Of a stretch of 64,000 nucleotides of DNA, positions 29,101-42,415 are shown piece by piece (the stretch's first letter is position 1; every line of letters starts with the position of its first letter). Both the position numbers and the translations under genes were made by a program. The stretch is from Acanthochromis polyacanthus. Lineage: Eukaryota > Chordata > Actinopteri > Pomacentridae. The stretch spans positions 9,018,653-9,082,652 of the forward strand of contig NC_067131.1 of the NCBI RefSeq assembly GCF_021347895.1, in the 5' to 3' direction. The notes beneath the pieces were generated by a model. The model did no database searches and had not been told where the DNA came from. It saw only the letters and a list, made by a program, of their open reading frames with translations.

Positions 29101-31586
29101 TGACATTTTTGTCATATTTTGGACCACATACTAAACTATGACGTTTGTGGTCATATTTTGGATGACATACTCAACTATGACATTTTTGGTCATATTTTGG
29201 AGGACATACTCAACTATAACATTTTCATCCTATTTTGGACGGCATACTCAACTATGACGTTTTTGGTCATATTTTGGACGACATACTCAACTATGACATT
29301 TTTGTCATATTTTGGACGACTTACTCCAACTATGATGTTTTTGTCATATTTTGGACGGCATACTCAACTATGACGTTTTTGGTCATATTTATGACGACAT
29401 ACTCAACTATGATATTTTTGTCATATTTTGGACGACTTACTCCAACTATGATGTTTTTGTCATATTTTGGACGACATACTCAACTATGACGTTTTTGGTC
29501 ATATTTTGGACGACATACTCCAACTATGATATTTTTGTCATATTTTGGACGACATACTAAACTATGACATTTTTGTCATATTTTGGACGACATACTAAAC
29601 TATGACATTTTTGTCGTATTTTGGACGACATACAAAACTATGACGTTTTTGGTCATATTTTGGACGACATACTCAAGTATAACATTTTTGTCATATTTTG
29701 GACGACATACTAAACTATGACTTTTTTGGTCATATTTTGGACGACATACTCAACTATGACGTTTTTGGTCATATTTTGGACGACATACTCCAACTATGAT
29801 ATTTTTGTCATATTTTGGACGACATACTAAACTATGACATTTTTGTCATATTTTGGACGACATACTAAACTATGACATTTTTGTCGTATTTTGAACGACA
29901 TACAAAACTATGACGTTTTTGGTCATATTTAGGACGACATACAAAACTATGACGTTTTTGTCATATTTTGGACGACTTACTCCAACTATGACGTTTTTGT
30001 CATATTTTGGACGACATACTAAACTATGACATTTTTGTCGTATTTTGGACGACATACAAAACTATGACGTTTTTGGTCATATTTTGGACGACATACTCAA
30101 GTATAACATTTTTGTCATATTTTGGACGACATACTAAACTATGACTTTTTGGTCATATTTTGGACGACATACTCAACTATGACATTTTTGTCCTATTTTG
30201 GACGACATACTAAATTATGACATTTTGGTCATATTTTGGACGACATACTCAACTATGACATTTTTGTCATATTTTGGATGACTTACTCCAACGATGATGT
30301 TTTTGTCATATTTTGGACGACATACTCAACTATGACGTTTTTGGTCATATTTTGGATGACATACTCCAACTATGATATTTTTGTCATATTTTGGACGACA
30401 TACTAAACTATGACATTTTTGTCATATTTTGGACGACATACTAAACTATGACATTTTTGTCGTATTTTGGACGACATACAAAACTATGACGTTTTTGGTC
30501 ATATTTTGGACGACATACTCAAGTATAACATTTTTGTCATATTTTGGACGACATACTAAACTATGACTTTTTTGGTCATATTTTGGACGACATACTCAAC
30601 TATGACATTTTTGTCCTATTTTGGACGACATACTAAATTATGACATTTTGTTCATATTTTGGACGACATACTAAACTATGACATTTTTGGTCATATTTTG
30701 GAAGACATACTCAACTACGACATTTTTGTCATATTTTGGACGACTTACTCCAACTATGATGTTTTTGTCGTATTTTGGACGACATACTAAACTGTGACGT
30801 TTTTGGTCATATTTTTGATGACATATTCAAGTGTAATGTTTCAGTGACATTTTTTGCCTTTTTCGGCTTTATTCGATAGTGAAGGTAGACAGGAAATGGG
30901 GGACAAGAAGAGTCAGGAGAAGACATGAAACAAAGGGCTGCAGACAGGAATCGAACCCAGGCCGCTGCGTTGCAGACCAGCCCCATACATGGGTCACCTG
31001 CTTAACCCGTTGAGCTATACAGGTGCCCCTTGTTTTAGTGGCATTTTGGGGGACATACCAAAGTAAGATGTTTTAGTGACTTTTTGGACAACATCATAAA
31101 CTATGACGTTTTTGTCATATTTTGGAGGACATACTCAACTATGACATTTTTGTCGTATTTTGGACGACATACAAAACTATGACGTTTTTGGTCATATTTA
31201 GGACGACATACAAAACTATGACGTTTTTGTCATATTTTGGACGACTTACTCCAACTATGATGTTTTTGTCATATTTTGGACGACTTACTCCAACTATGAT
31301 GTTTTTGTCATATTTTGGACGACATACTCAACTATGACGTTTTTGGTCATATTTTGGATGACATACTCAACTATGATATTTTTGTCATATTTTGGACGAC
31401 TTACTCCAACTATGATGTTTTTGTCATATTTTGGACGACATACTCAACTATGACGTTTTTGGTCATATTTTGGACGACATACATGACATTTTTGTCATAT
31501 TTTGGACGACATACTCAACTATGACATTTTTGGTCATATTTTGGACGACATACTAAATTATGACATTTTCATCCTATTTTGGACGG
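26178..31586. repeat. Copy 2 of the 5.41-kb tandem segmental repeat
   Basis: This is a near-perfect head-to-tail copy of the preceding segment. The only difference I noticed is one T fewer in a T-run near 30,146 (compare 24,736-24,745), which changes the offset from 5,409 to 5,408. Identity continues to about 31,617 because the seam lies in shared unit sequence. Confidence 0.9.
30854..31030 (-). mobile_element. tRNA-derived SINE, copy B (duplicate of A)
   Basis: Same element, same target duplication and same flanks as the copy 5,408 bp to the left. It is a product of the 5.41-kb duplication, not a separate insertion. Confidence 0.88.
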
Positions 31587-32019
31587 CATACTCAACTATG
31601 ACGTTTTTGGTCATATTTTGGACGACATACTCAACTATGACATTTTTGTCATATTTTGGACGACTTACTCCAACTATGATGTTTTTGTCATATTTTGGAC
31701 GGCATACTCAACTATGACGTTTTTGGTCATATTTTGGACGACATACTCAACTATGACATTTTTTTCCTATTTTGGACGACTTACTCCAACTATGATGTTT
31801 TTGTCATATTTGGACGACATACTCAACTATGACGTTTTTGGTCATATTTTGGATGACATACTCAACTATGATATTTTTGTCATATTTTGGACGACTTACT
31901 CCAACTATGATGTTTTTGTCATATTTTGGACGACATACTCAACTATGACGTTTTTGGTCATATTTTGGACGACATACTCCAACTATGACATTTTTGTCAT
32001 AGTTTGGACAACATACTCA

Positions 32020-33872
32020 ACTATGACATTTTTGGTCATATTTTGGACGACATACTAAATTATGACATTTTCATCCTATTTTGGACGGCATACTCACCTA
32101 TGACGTTTTTGGTCATATTTTGGACGACATACTCAACTATGACATTTTTGTCATATTTTGGACGACTTACTCCAACTATGATGTTTTTGTCATATTTTGG
32201 ACGGCATACTCAACTATGACGTTTTTGGTCATATTTTGGACGACATACTCAACTATGACATTTTTTTCCTATTTTGGATGACTTACTCCAACTATGATGT
32301 TTTTGTCATATTTTGGACGACATACTCAACTATGACATTTTTGGTCATATTTTGGACGACATACTCCAACTATGATATTTTTGTCATATTTTGGAGGACA
32401 TACTCAACTATGACATTTTTGTCATATTTTGGACCACATACTAAACTATGACGTTTGTGGTCATATTTTGGACGACATACTCAACTGTGACATTTTTGGT
32501 CATATTTTGGAGGACATACTCAACTATGACATTTTCATCCTATTTTGGACGGCATACTCAACTATGACGTTTTTGGTCATATTTTGGACGACATACTCAA
32601 CTATGACATTTTTGTCATATTTTGGACGACTTACTCCAACTATGATGTTTTTGTCATATTTTGGACGGCATCCTCAACTATGACGTTTTTGGTCATATTT
32701 ATGACGACATACTCAACTATGATATTTTTGTCATATTTTGGACGACTTACTCCAACTATGATGTTTTTGTCATATTTTGGACGACATACTCAACTATGAC
32801 ATTTTTGGTCATATTTTGGACGACATACTCCAACTATGATATTTTTGTCATATTTTGGACGACATACTAAACTATGACATTTTTGTCGTATTTTGGACGA
32901 CATACTAAACTATGACATTTTTGGTCATATTTTGGATGACATACTCAACTATGATATTTTTGTCATATTTTGGACGGCATACTCAACTATGACGTTTTTG
33001 GTCATATTTATGACGACATACTCAACTATGATATTTTTGTCATATTTTGGACGACTTACTCCAACTATGATGTTTTTGTCATATTTTGGACGACATACTC
33101 AACTATGACGTTTTTGGTCATATTTTGGACGACATACTCAAGTATAACATTTTTGTCCTATTTTGGACGACATACTAAACTATGACTTTTTTGGTCATAT
33201 TTTGGACGACAAACTCAACTATGACATTTTTGTCCTATTTTGGACGACATACTAAACTATGACATTTTTGTCGTATTTTGGACGACATACAAAACTATGA
33301 CGTTTTTGGTCATATTTTGGACGACATACTCAAGTATAACATTTTTGTCATATTTTGGACGACATACTAAACTATGACTTTTTTGGTCATATTTTGGACG
33401 ACAAACTCAACTATGACATTTTTGTCCTATTTTGGACGACATACTAAATTATGACATTTTGGTCATATTTTGGACGACATACTCAACTATGACATTTTTG
33501 TCATATTTTGGACGACTTACTCCAACGATGATGTTTTTGTCATATTTTGGACGACATACTCAACTATGACGTTTTTGGTCATATTTTGGACGACATACTC
33601 CAACTATGATATTTTTGTCATATTTTGGACGACATACTAAACTATGACATTTTTGTCATATTTTGGACGACATACTAAACTATGACATTTTTGTCGTATT
33701 TTGGACGACATACAAAACTATGACGTTTTTGGTCATATTTAGGACGACATATAAAACTATGACGTTTTTGTCATATTTTGGACGACTTACTCCAACTATG
33801 ATGTTTTTGTCATATTTTAGACGACATACTCAACTATGACGTTTTTGGTCATATTTTGGACGACATACTCCA
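32020..33872. repeat. Copy 1 of a 1,853-bp tandem repeat
   Basis: Landmarks recur at a constant 1,853-bp offset (32,081/33,934, 32,429/34,282 and 32,970/34,823). Two base differences from copy 2 were noticed, near 32,487 (G here, A there) and near 33,158 (CCTA here, CATA there). Confidence 0.88.
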
Positions 33873-35725
33873 ACTATGACATTTTTGGTCATATTTTGGA
33901 CGACATACTAAATTATGACATTTTCATCCTATTTTGGACGGCATACTCACCTATGACGTTTTTGGTCATATTTTGGACGACATACTCAACTATGACATTT
34001 TTGTCATATTTTGGACGACTTACTCCAACTATGATGTTTTTGTCATATTTTGGACGGCATACTCAACTATGACGTTTTTGGTCATATTTTGGACGACATA
34101 CTCAACTATGACATTTTTTTCCTATTTTGGATGACTTACTCCAACTATGATGTTTTTGTCATATTTTGGACGACATACTCAACTATGACATTTTTGGTCA
34201 TATTTTGGACGACATACTCCAACTATGATATTTTTGTCATATTTTGGAGGACATACTCAACTATGACATTTTTGTCATATTTTGGACCACATACTAAACT
34301 ATGACGTTTGTGGTCATATTTTGGACGACATACTCAACTATGACATTTTTGGTCATATTTTGGAGGACATACTCAACTATGACATTTTCATCCTATTTTG
34401 GACGGCATACTCAACTATGACGTTTTTGGTCATATTTTGGACGACATACTCAACTATGACATTTTTGTCATATTTTGGACGACTTACTCCAACTATGATG
34501 TTTTTGTCATATTTTGGACGGCATCCTCAACTATGACGTTTTTGGTCATATTTATGACGACATACTCAACTATGATATTTTTGTCATATTTTGGACGACT
34601 TACTCCAACTATGATGTTTTTGTCATATTTTGGACGACATACTCAACTATGACATTTTTGGTCATATTTTGGACGACATACTCCAACTATGATATTTTTG
34701 TCATATTTTGGACGACATACTAAACTATGACATTTTTGTCGTATTTTGGACGACATACTAAACTATGACATTTTTGGTCATATTTTGGATGACATACTCA
34801 ACTATGATATTTTTGTCATATTTTGGACGGCATACTCAACTATGACGTTTTTGGTCATATTTATGACGACATACTCAACTATGATATTTTTGTCATATTT
34901 TGGACGACTTACTCCAACTATGATGTTTTTGTCATATTTTGGACGACATACTCAACTATGACGTTTTTGGTCATATTTTGGACGACATACTCAAGTATAA
35001 CATTTTTGTCATATTTTGGACGACATACTAAACTATGACTTTTTTGGTCATATTTTGGACGACAAACTCAACTATGACATTTTTGTCCTATTTTGGACGA
35101 CATACTAAACTATGACATTTTTGTCGTATTTTGGACGACATACAAAACTATGACGTTTTTGGTCATATTTTGGACGACATACTCAAGTATAACATTTTTG
35201 TCATATTTTGGACGACATACTAAACTATGACTTTTTTGGTCATATTTTGGACGACAAACTCAACTATGACATTTTTGTCCTATTTTGGACGACATACTAA
35301 ATTATGACATTTTGGTCATATTTTGGACGACATACTCAACTATGACATTTTTGTCATATTTTGGACGACTTACTCCAACGATGATGTTTTTGTCATATTT
35401 TGGACGACATACTCAACTATGACGTTTTTGGTCATATTTTGGACGACATACTCCAACTATGATATTTTTGTCATATTTTGGACGACATACTAAACTATGA
35501 CATTTTTGTCATATTTTGGACGACATACTAAACTATGACATTTTTGTCGTATTTTGGACGACATACAAAACTATGACGTTTTTGGTCATATTTAGGACGA
35601 CATATAAAACTATGACGTTTTTGTCATATTTTGGACGACTTACTCCAACTATGATGTTTTTGTCATATTTTAGACGACATACTCAACTATGACGTTTTTG
35701 GTCATATTTTGGACGACATACTCCA
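33873..35725. repeat. Copy 2 of the 1,853-bp tandem repeat
   Basis: This is the head-to-tail partner of the segment to its left. It carries the same rare variants, including TCACCTATGACG near 33,947 (32,094 in copy 1) and the CATCCTCAAC variant near 34,521. Confidence 0.88.
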
Positions 35726-36633
35726 ACTATGACATTTTTGTCATATTTTGGACGACATACTAAACTATGACATTTTTGTCATATTTTGGACGACATACTA
35801 AACTATGACATTTTTGTCGTATTTTGGACGACATACAAAACTATGACGTTTTTGGTCATATTTTGGACGACATACTCAAGTATAACATTTTTGTCATATT
35901 TTGGACGACATACTAAACTATGACTTTTTTGGTCATATTTTGGACGACATACTCAACTATGACATTTTTGTCCTATTTTGGACGACATACTAAATTATGA
36001 CATTTTGGTCATATTTTGGACGACATACTCAACTATGTCATTTTTGTCATATTTTGGATGACTTACTCCAACGATGATGTTTTTGTCATATTTTGGACGA
36101 CATACTCAACTATGACGTTTTTGGTCATATTTTGGATGACATACTCCAACTATGATATTTTTGTCATATTTTGGACGACATACTAAACTATGACATTTTT
36201 GTCATATTTTGGACGACATACTAAACTATGACATTTTTGTCGTATTTTGGACGACATACAAAACTATGACGTTTTTGGTCATATTTTGGACGACATACTC
36301 AAGTATAACATTTTTGTCATATTTTGGACGACATACTAAACTATGACTTTTTTGGTCATATTTTGGACGACATACTCAACTATGACATTTTTGTCCTATT
36401 TTGGACGACATACTAAATTATGACATTTTGTTCATATTTTGGACGACATACTAAACTATGACATTTTTGGTCATATTTTGGAAGACATACTCAACTACGA
36501 CATTTTTGTCATATTTTGGACGACTTACTCCAACTATGATGTTTTTGTCGTATTTTGGACGACATACTAAACTGTGACGTTTTTGGTCATATTTTTGATG
36601 ACATATTCAAGTGTAATGTTTCAGTGACATTTT

Positions 36634-36810
36634 TTGCCTTTTTCGGCTTTATTCGATAGTGAAGGTAGACAGGAAATGGGGGACAAGAAGAGTCAGGAGA
36701 AGACATGAAACAAAGGGCTGCAGACAGGAATCGAACCCAGGCCGCTGCGTTGCAGACCAGCCCCATACATGGGTCACCTGCTTAACCCGTTGAGCTATAC
36801 AGGTGCCCCT
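36634..36810 (-). mobile_element. tRNA-derived SINE, copy C
   Basis: Identical wording and flanks to copy B at an offset of 5,780 bp. The surrounding 35,760-36,930 block also matches 29,980-31,150, so it was carried by segmental duplication. Confidence 0.88.
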
Positions 36811-37429
36811 TGTTTTAGTGGCATTTTGGGGGACATACCAAAGTAAGATGTTTTAGTGACTTTTTGGACAACATCATAAACTATGACGTTTTTGTCATAT
36901 TTTGGAGGACATACTCAACTATGACACTTTTGTCTTATTTAGGACGACATATTAAACCATGACTTTTTTGTCATATTTTGGACGACATAATCAACTATGA
37001 CGTTTTTGTCATAATTTGGACGACATACTAAACTATGATGTTTTTGGTCATATTTTTGACGACATGCTCAACTATAACGTTTTAGTGACATTTTGCTGGA
37101 CACACCAAAGTATGACGTTTTAGTGACATTTTGGACAATATAGTAAACTATGACATTTTTGTCCTATTTTAGACAACATATTAAACTATGACATTTTTGT
37201 CCTATTTTAAATGACATACGAAATTATGACGTTTTTCGTCATATTTTGAAAGACATACTCAACTATGACGTTTTTGGTCATATTTTGGAGGACATACTCA
37301 AATATGACATTTTTGTCCTATTTAAGACGTCATAATTAACTATGACGTTTTTGTCATATTTTGAACGACATGCTAAACTGTGACGTTTTTGGTCATATTT
37401 TTGACGACAAACTAAACCATAACATTTTT

Positions 37430-37602
37430 TGCTTTTTTTCGATAGCAGCAGTGAAGGTAGACAGGAAATGGAGGACAAGAAGAGTCGGAAGAAGACATGG
37501 AAGAAAGGGCCACGGGCAGGAATCGAACTCAAGCTGTTGCATCGGAGACCAGTCCGGTACATGGGTCACTCACTTAACCCGTTGAGCTATACAGGAACCC
37601 CT
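37430..37602 (-). mobile_element. tRNA-derived SINE, diverged copy D
   Basis: Same family, but with GATAGCAGCAGTGAAGG, AAGAGTCGGAAGAAG and a head ending ACAGGAACCCC. The B-box region reads GAATCGAACTC on the plus strand. It differs enough from copies A-C to be another insertion or an older lineage. Confidence 0.85.
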
Positions 37603-38450
37603 TGTTTTAGTGACATTTTGGGGGACATACCAAAGTATGATGTTTTAGTGACTTTTTTGGACACCATAGTAAACTGTTACGTTTTTGTCATATTTTGGAC
37701 GACACACTCAACTATGATATTTGTAATATTTTGGACGACATACTCAACTACGATGACATTTTTGGTCATATTTTGGACGACATACTCAACTATGACATTC
37801 TTGGTCCTATTTTGGATGACATACTCAACGATGACATTTTTGTCATATTTTGGACTACATACTAAACGATGACGTTTTTGGTCATATTTTTGACGACATA
37901 CTAAACTTTGGCGTTTTTGGTCATACTTTTGACGAGATACAAAACGATAACATTTTATTGACATTTTGTGGGACATACCAAAAACATTTTAGACAATATA
38001 GTAAATATGACGCTTTTGTCATATTTTGGACGACATACTCAACTACGACGATTTTGGTCATATTTTGGAAGACATACTTAACTATGACATTTTTGTCCTG
38101 TTTTGGACGACATACTAAACTATGACATTTTTGTCATATTTTGGACGACATACTCAACTATGACGTTTTTGGTCATATTTTGGACGACATACTCAACTAT
38201 GACATTTTTGTCCTATTTTGGACGACATACTAAATTATGACATTTTGTTCATATTTTGGACGACATACTAAACTATGACATTTTTGGTCATATTTTGGAA
38301 GACATACTCAACTACGACATTTTTGTCATATTTTGGACGACTTACTCCAACTATGATGTTTTTGTCGTATTTTGGACGACATACTAAACTGTGACGTTTT
38401 TGGTCATATTTTTGATGACATATTCAAGTGTAATGTTTCAGTGACATTTT

Positions 38451-38631
38451 TTGCCTTTTTCGGCTTTATTTGATAGTGAAGGTAGACAGGAAATGGGGGA
38501 CAAGAAGAGTCAGGAGAAGACATGAAACAAAGGGCTGCAGACAGGAATCGAACCCAGTCCGCTGCATTGCAGACCAGCCCCATACATGGGTCACCTGCTT
38601 AACCCGTTGAGCTATATATACAGGTGCCCCT
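38451..38631 (-). mobile_element. tRNA-derived SINE, copy E
   Basis: Like copies A-C, including the same flanking unit sequence, with small changes: ATTTGATAG, CCCAGTCCGCTGCATTGC and an extra ATAT in the head (GAGCTATATATACAGG). Confidence 0.86.
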
Positions 38632-39246
38632 TGTTTTAGTGGCATTTTGGGGGACATACCAAAGTAAGATGTTTTAGTGACTTTTTGGACAACATCATAA
38701 ACTATGGCGTTTTTGTCATATTTTGGAGGACATACTCAACTATGACACTTTTGTCTTATTTTGGACGACATATTAAACAATGACTTTTTTGTCATATTTT
38801 GGACGACATAATCAACTATGACGTTTTTGTCATAATTTGGACGACATACTAAACTATGATGTTTTTGGTCATATTTTTGACGACATGCTCAACTATAACG
38901 TTTTAGTGACATTTTGCTGGACACACCAAAGTATGACGTTTTAGTGACATTTTGGACAATATAGTAAACTATGACATTTTTGTCCTATTTTAGACAACAT
39001 ATTAAACTATGACATTTTTGTCCTATTTTAAATGACATACGAAATTATGACGTTTTTCGTCATATTTTGAAAGACATACTCAACTATGACGTTTTTGGTC
39101 ATATTTTGGAGGACATACTCAAATATGACATTTTTGTCCTATTTAAGACGTCATAATTAACTATGACGTTTTTGTCATATTTTGAACGACATGCTAAACT
39201 GTGACGTTTTTGGTCATATTTTTGACGACAAACTAAACCATAACAT

Positions 39247-39402
39247 TTTTTCGATAGCAGCAGTGAAGGTAGACAGGAAATGGAGGACAAGAAGACATGG
39301 AAGAAAGGGCCACGGGCAGGAATCGAACTCAAACCGTTGCATCGGAGACCAGTCCGGTACATGGGTCACTCACTTAACCCGTTGAGCTATACAGGAACCC
39401 CT
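39247..39402 (-). mobile_element. tRNA-derived SINE, copy F (duplicate of D)
   Basis: Matches copy D about 1.8 kb to the left, but lacks the AAGAGTCGG segment and part of the T-run. The 37.2-38.0 kb and 39.1-39.8 kb blocks around them match as well, so D and F arose by duplication followed by small deletions. Confidence 0.85.
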
Positions 39403-40319
39403 TGTTTTAGTGACATTTTGGGGGACATACCAAAGTATGATGTTTTAGTGACTTTTTTGGACACCATAGTAAACTGTTACGTTTTTTTCATATTTTGGAC
39501 GACACACTCAACTATGATATTTGTAATATTTTGGACGACATACTCAACTACGATGACATTTTTGGTCATATTTTGGACGACATACTCAACGATGACATTT
39601 TTGTAATATTTTGGACTACATACTAAACGATGACGTTTTTGGTCATATTTTTGACGACATACTAAACTTTGGCGTTTTTGGTCATACTTTTGACGAGATA
39701 CGAAACGATAACATTTTATTGACATTTTGTGGGACATACCAAAAACATTTTAGACAATATAGTAAATATGACGCTTTTGTCATATTTTGGACGACATACT
39801 CAACTATGATGACATTTTTCGTCATATTTTTGATGACATACTCAACTATGACATTTTTGGTCATATTTTGGAGGACATACTAAACTATGACGTTTCTGGT
39901 CTTATTTTGGAGGACATACTCAAATATGACATTTTGTCCTATTTAAGACGTCATAATCAACTATGACGTTTTTGTCATAATTTGGACGACATACTCAACT
40001 ATGATGTTTTTGGTCATATTTTTGACGACATGCTCAACTATAACGTTTTAGTGACATTTTGCGGGACACACCAAAGTATGACGTTTTAGTGACGTTTTTG
40101 ACAACATAGTGAACTATGATGTTTTTGTCATGTTTTAGACGACATACTCAACTATGACGTTTTTGGTCATATTTTGGAGGACGTACTCAAATTTGACATT
40201 TTTGTCCTATTTAAGATGACATAATCAACGATGACGTTTTTGATCATATTTTGGATGACATTCTAAACTGTGACGTTTTTGGTCATATTTTTGACGATAT
40301 AATAAACTATAACATTTTA

Positions 40320-40491
40320 GCCTTTTTTCGATAGCGGCAGTGAAGGTAGACAGGAAATGGGGGACAAGAAGAGTCGGGAGAAGACACAAAATGGAGGGCC
40401 GCAGGCAGCAATTGAACCCAGGCCCCCGCGTCAGACATCAAATCAGTACACAGATCACTCACTTAACCCGTTGAGCTACACAGGCGCTCCT
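40320..40491 (-). mobile_element. tRNA-derived SINE, copy G
   Basis: Diverged member with GATAGCGGCAGTGAAGG, CAATTGAACCCAGG and a head ending ACACAGGCGCTCC. Minisatellite units flank it. Confidence 0.82.
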
Positions 40492-40552
40492 CATTTAAGT
40501 GACATACCAAAGTATGATGTTTTAGTGACATTTTGGACAACATTGTAAACTC

Positions 40553-40706
40553 CAGTACAGGGAGGCAGGAAATGGGGGACAAGGAGAGTCGAGGTAAGAC
40601 ATGAAACAGAATGCCACAGGGAGGAATTGAACCCATGCCGCTGCATTGCAGACCAGCCCCGTACATGAATCACTCGCTTAACCCGTTGAGCTATACAGGC
40701 GCTTCT
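40553..40706 (-). mobile_element. tRNA-derived SINE, 3'-truncated copy H
   Basis: The head and B-box (GAATTGAACCC) are present and the head ends ACAGGCGCTTC. The usual TTCGATAG...GTGAAGG tail is replaced by CCAGTACAGGGAGG, so the tail end is lost or rearranged. Confidence 0.8.
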
Positions 40707-41203
40707 TGTTTTACTTACATTTTGGGGGATATACCAAAGTATGATGTTTTAGTGACATTTTGGACAACATCGTAAACTATGACGTTTTTGGTATATTTTG
40801 GACGACATACTAAATTATGACATTTTTGTCCTATTTTGGACGACATACTAAACTATGGAGTTTTTGGTCATATTTTGGACGACATACTCAACTATGACAT
40901 TTCTGGTCATATTTTTGACGACATACTCAACTATGACTTTTTTGTAATATTTTGGACGACATACTCAACTGTGACATTTTTGTCATATTTTGGACGACAT
41001 ACTAAACTATGACGTTTTTGGTACTATTTTGAAGGACATACTCAAATATGACATTTTTGTCCTGTTTTGGACGACATACTCAACTATGACATTTTTGTCA
41101 TATTTAAGATGTTTTTGTCATATTTTGGACGACATACTAAACTGTGACGTTTTTGGTCATATTTTTGATGACATACTAAAGTATAACGTTTCAGTGACAT
41201 TTT

Positions 41204-41358
41204 TTGCCTTTTTCGGCTTTATTCGATATCGGCAGTGAAGGTCGACAAAAGACAGGAAACAAAGGGCCGTGGGCAGGAATCGAATCCAGGCCGCTGCGTC
41301 GGAGACCAGCCCCACACATGGGTCACCTGCTTAACCCGTTGAGCTATACAGGTGCCCC
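41204..41358 (-). mobile_element. tRNA-derived SINE, internally deleted copy I
   Basis: It has the TTTTTCGGCTTTATTCGATA tail and the GAATCGAATCCAGG B-box, but lacks the GGAAATGGGGGACAAG stretch in the body. The flank TTTCAGTGACATTTT on the left resembles the target duplication of copies A-C. Confidence 0.82.
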
Positions 41359-41950
41359 TCCTTTCAATGACATTTTGGGGGACATACCAAAGTAAGATGT
41401 TTTCGTGACATTTTGGACAACATCGTAAACGGTGACGTTTTTGTCATATTTTGGAAGACATACTAAATTATGACATTTTTGTCCTATTTTGGACGACATA
41501 CTAAACTATGGCGTTTTTGGTCCTATTCTGGACGACATACTAAACTATGGCGTTTTTGGTCGTATTTTGGACGACATACTCAACTATGACGTTTGTGGTC
41601 ATATTTTGGAGAACATACTCAACTATGACGTTTTTGGTCATATTTTGGAGGACATACTCAACTATGACATTTTTGTCATATTTTGGACCGCATACTAAAC
41701 TATGACGTTTTTGTCATATTTTGGACCACATACTAAACTATGACATTTGTGGTCATATTTTGGACGACATACTCAACAATGACGATTTGGTCATATTTTG
41801 GAGGACATACTCAAATATGACATTTTTGTCCTATTTTGGATGACATACGAAACTATGACATTTTTGTCCTATTTTGGACGACATACTAAACTGTGACGTT
41901 TTTGGTCATATTTTTGACAACATACTAAAATATAATGTTTTAATTATATT

Positions 41951-42124
41951 TTTTGGCTTTATTCGATAGCGGCAGTGAAGGTAGACAGGAAATGGGGGAC
42001 AAGAAGAGTCAGGGAAGACATTAAACAAAGGGCTGTGGGCATGAATCAAGCCTGGGCCGCTGCGTTGGAGCTCACCCTTGTACATGGATCACACACTTAA
42101 CCCGTTGAGCTATACAAGAGCTCC
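41951..42124 (-). mobile_element. tRNA-derived SINE, copy J
   Basis: Last copy before the array ends. It has GGCTTTATTCGATAGCGGCA, a degraded B-box (GAATCAAGCCTGG) and a head ending TATACAAGAGCTCC. It is the most diverged B-box in the set. Confidence 0.8.
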
Positions 42125-42415
42125 TCATTTTAGTGACATTTTGGGGGACATACCAAAGTACGATGTTTTAGTGACATTTTGGACAACATAGTAAACTATG
42201 ACGCTTTTGTCCTATTTTGGACGACATACTAAACTATGACGTTTTTGGTCATATTTTGGATGACATACTAAGTTATGACATTTTTGTCATATTTTGGACG
42301 ACATACTGAACTATGACGTTTTCGGTCATATTTTGGACGCCATACTTACCCATTACATTTTTGGTCATATTTTGGACGACATACTAAACTATGATGTTTT
42401 TTCATGTTTTGTCAT

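Noticed and set aside
19738..30055. Minus-strand frames reading KYDKNVIVLYVVQN and similar
   Set aside because: These are reverse-strand readings of the same minisatellite and repeat at the same 5,409-bp offset.
20762..35038. Dozens of 60-160 codon frames reading DILNYDVFGHILDD, IFWTTYS and similar, in all phases
   Set aside because: They follow the 38/39-bp minisatellite. The same unit is open in several phases, the lengths are set by unit-type changes, and no start, splice or codon-bias evidence supports a protein.
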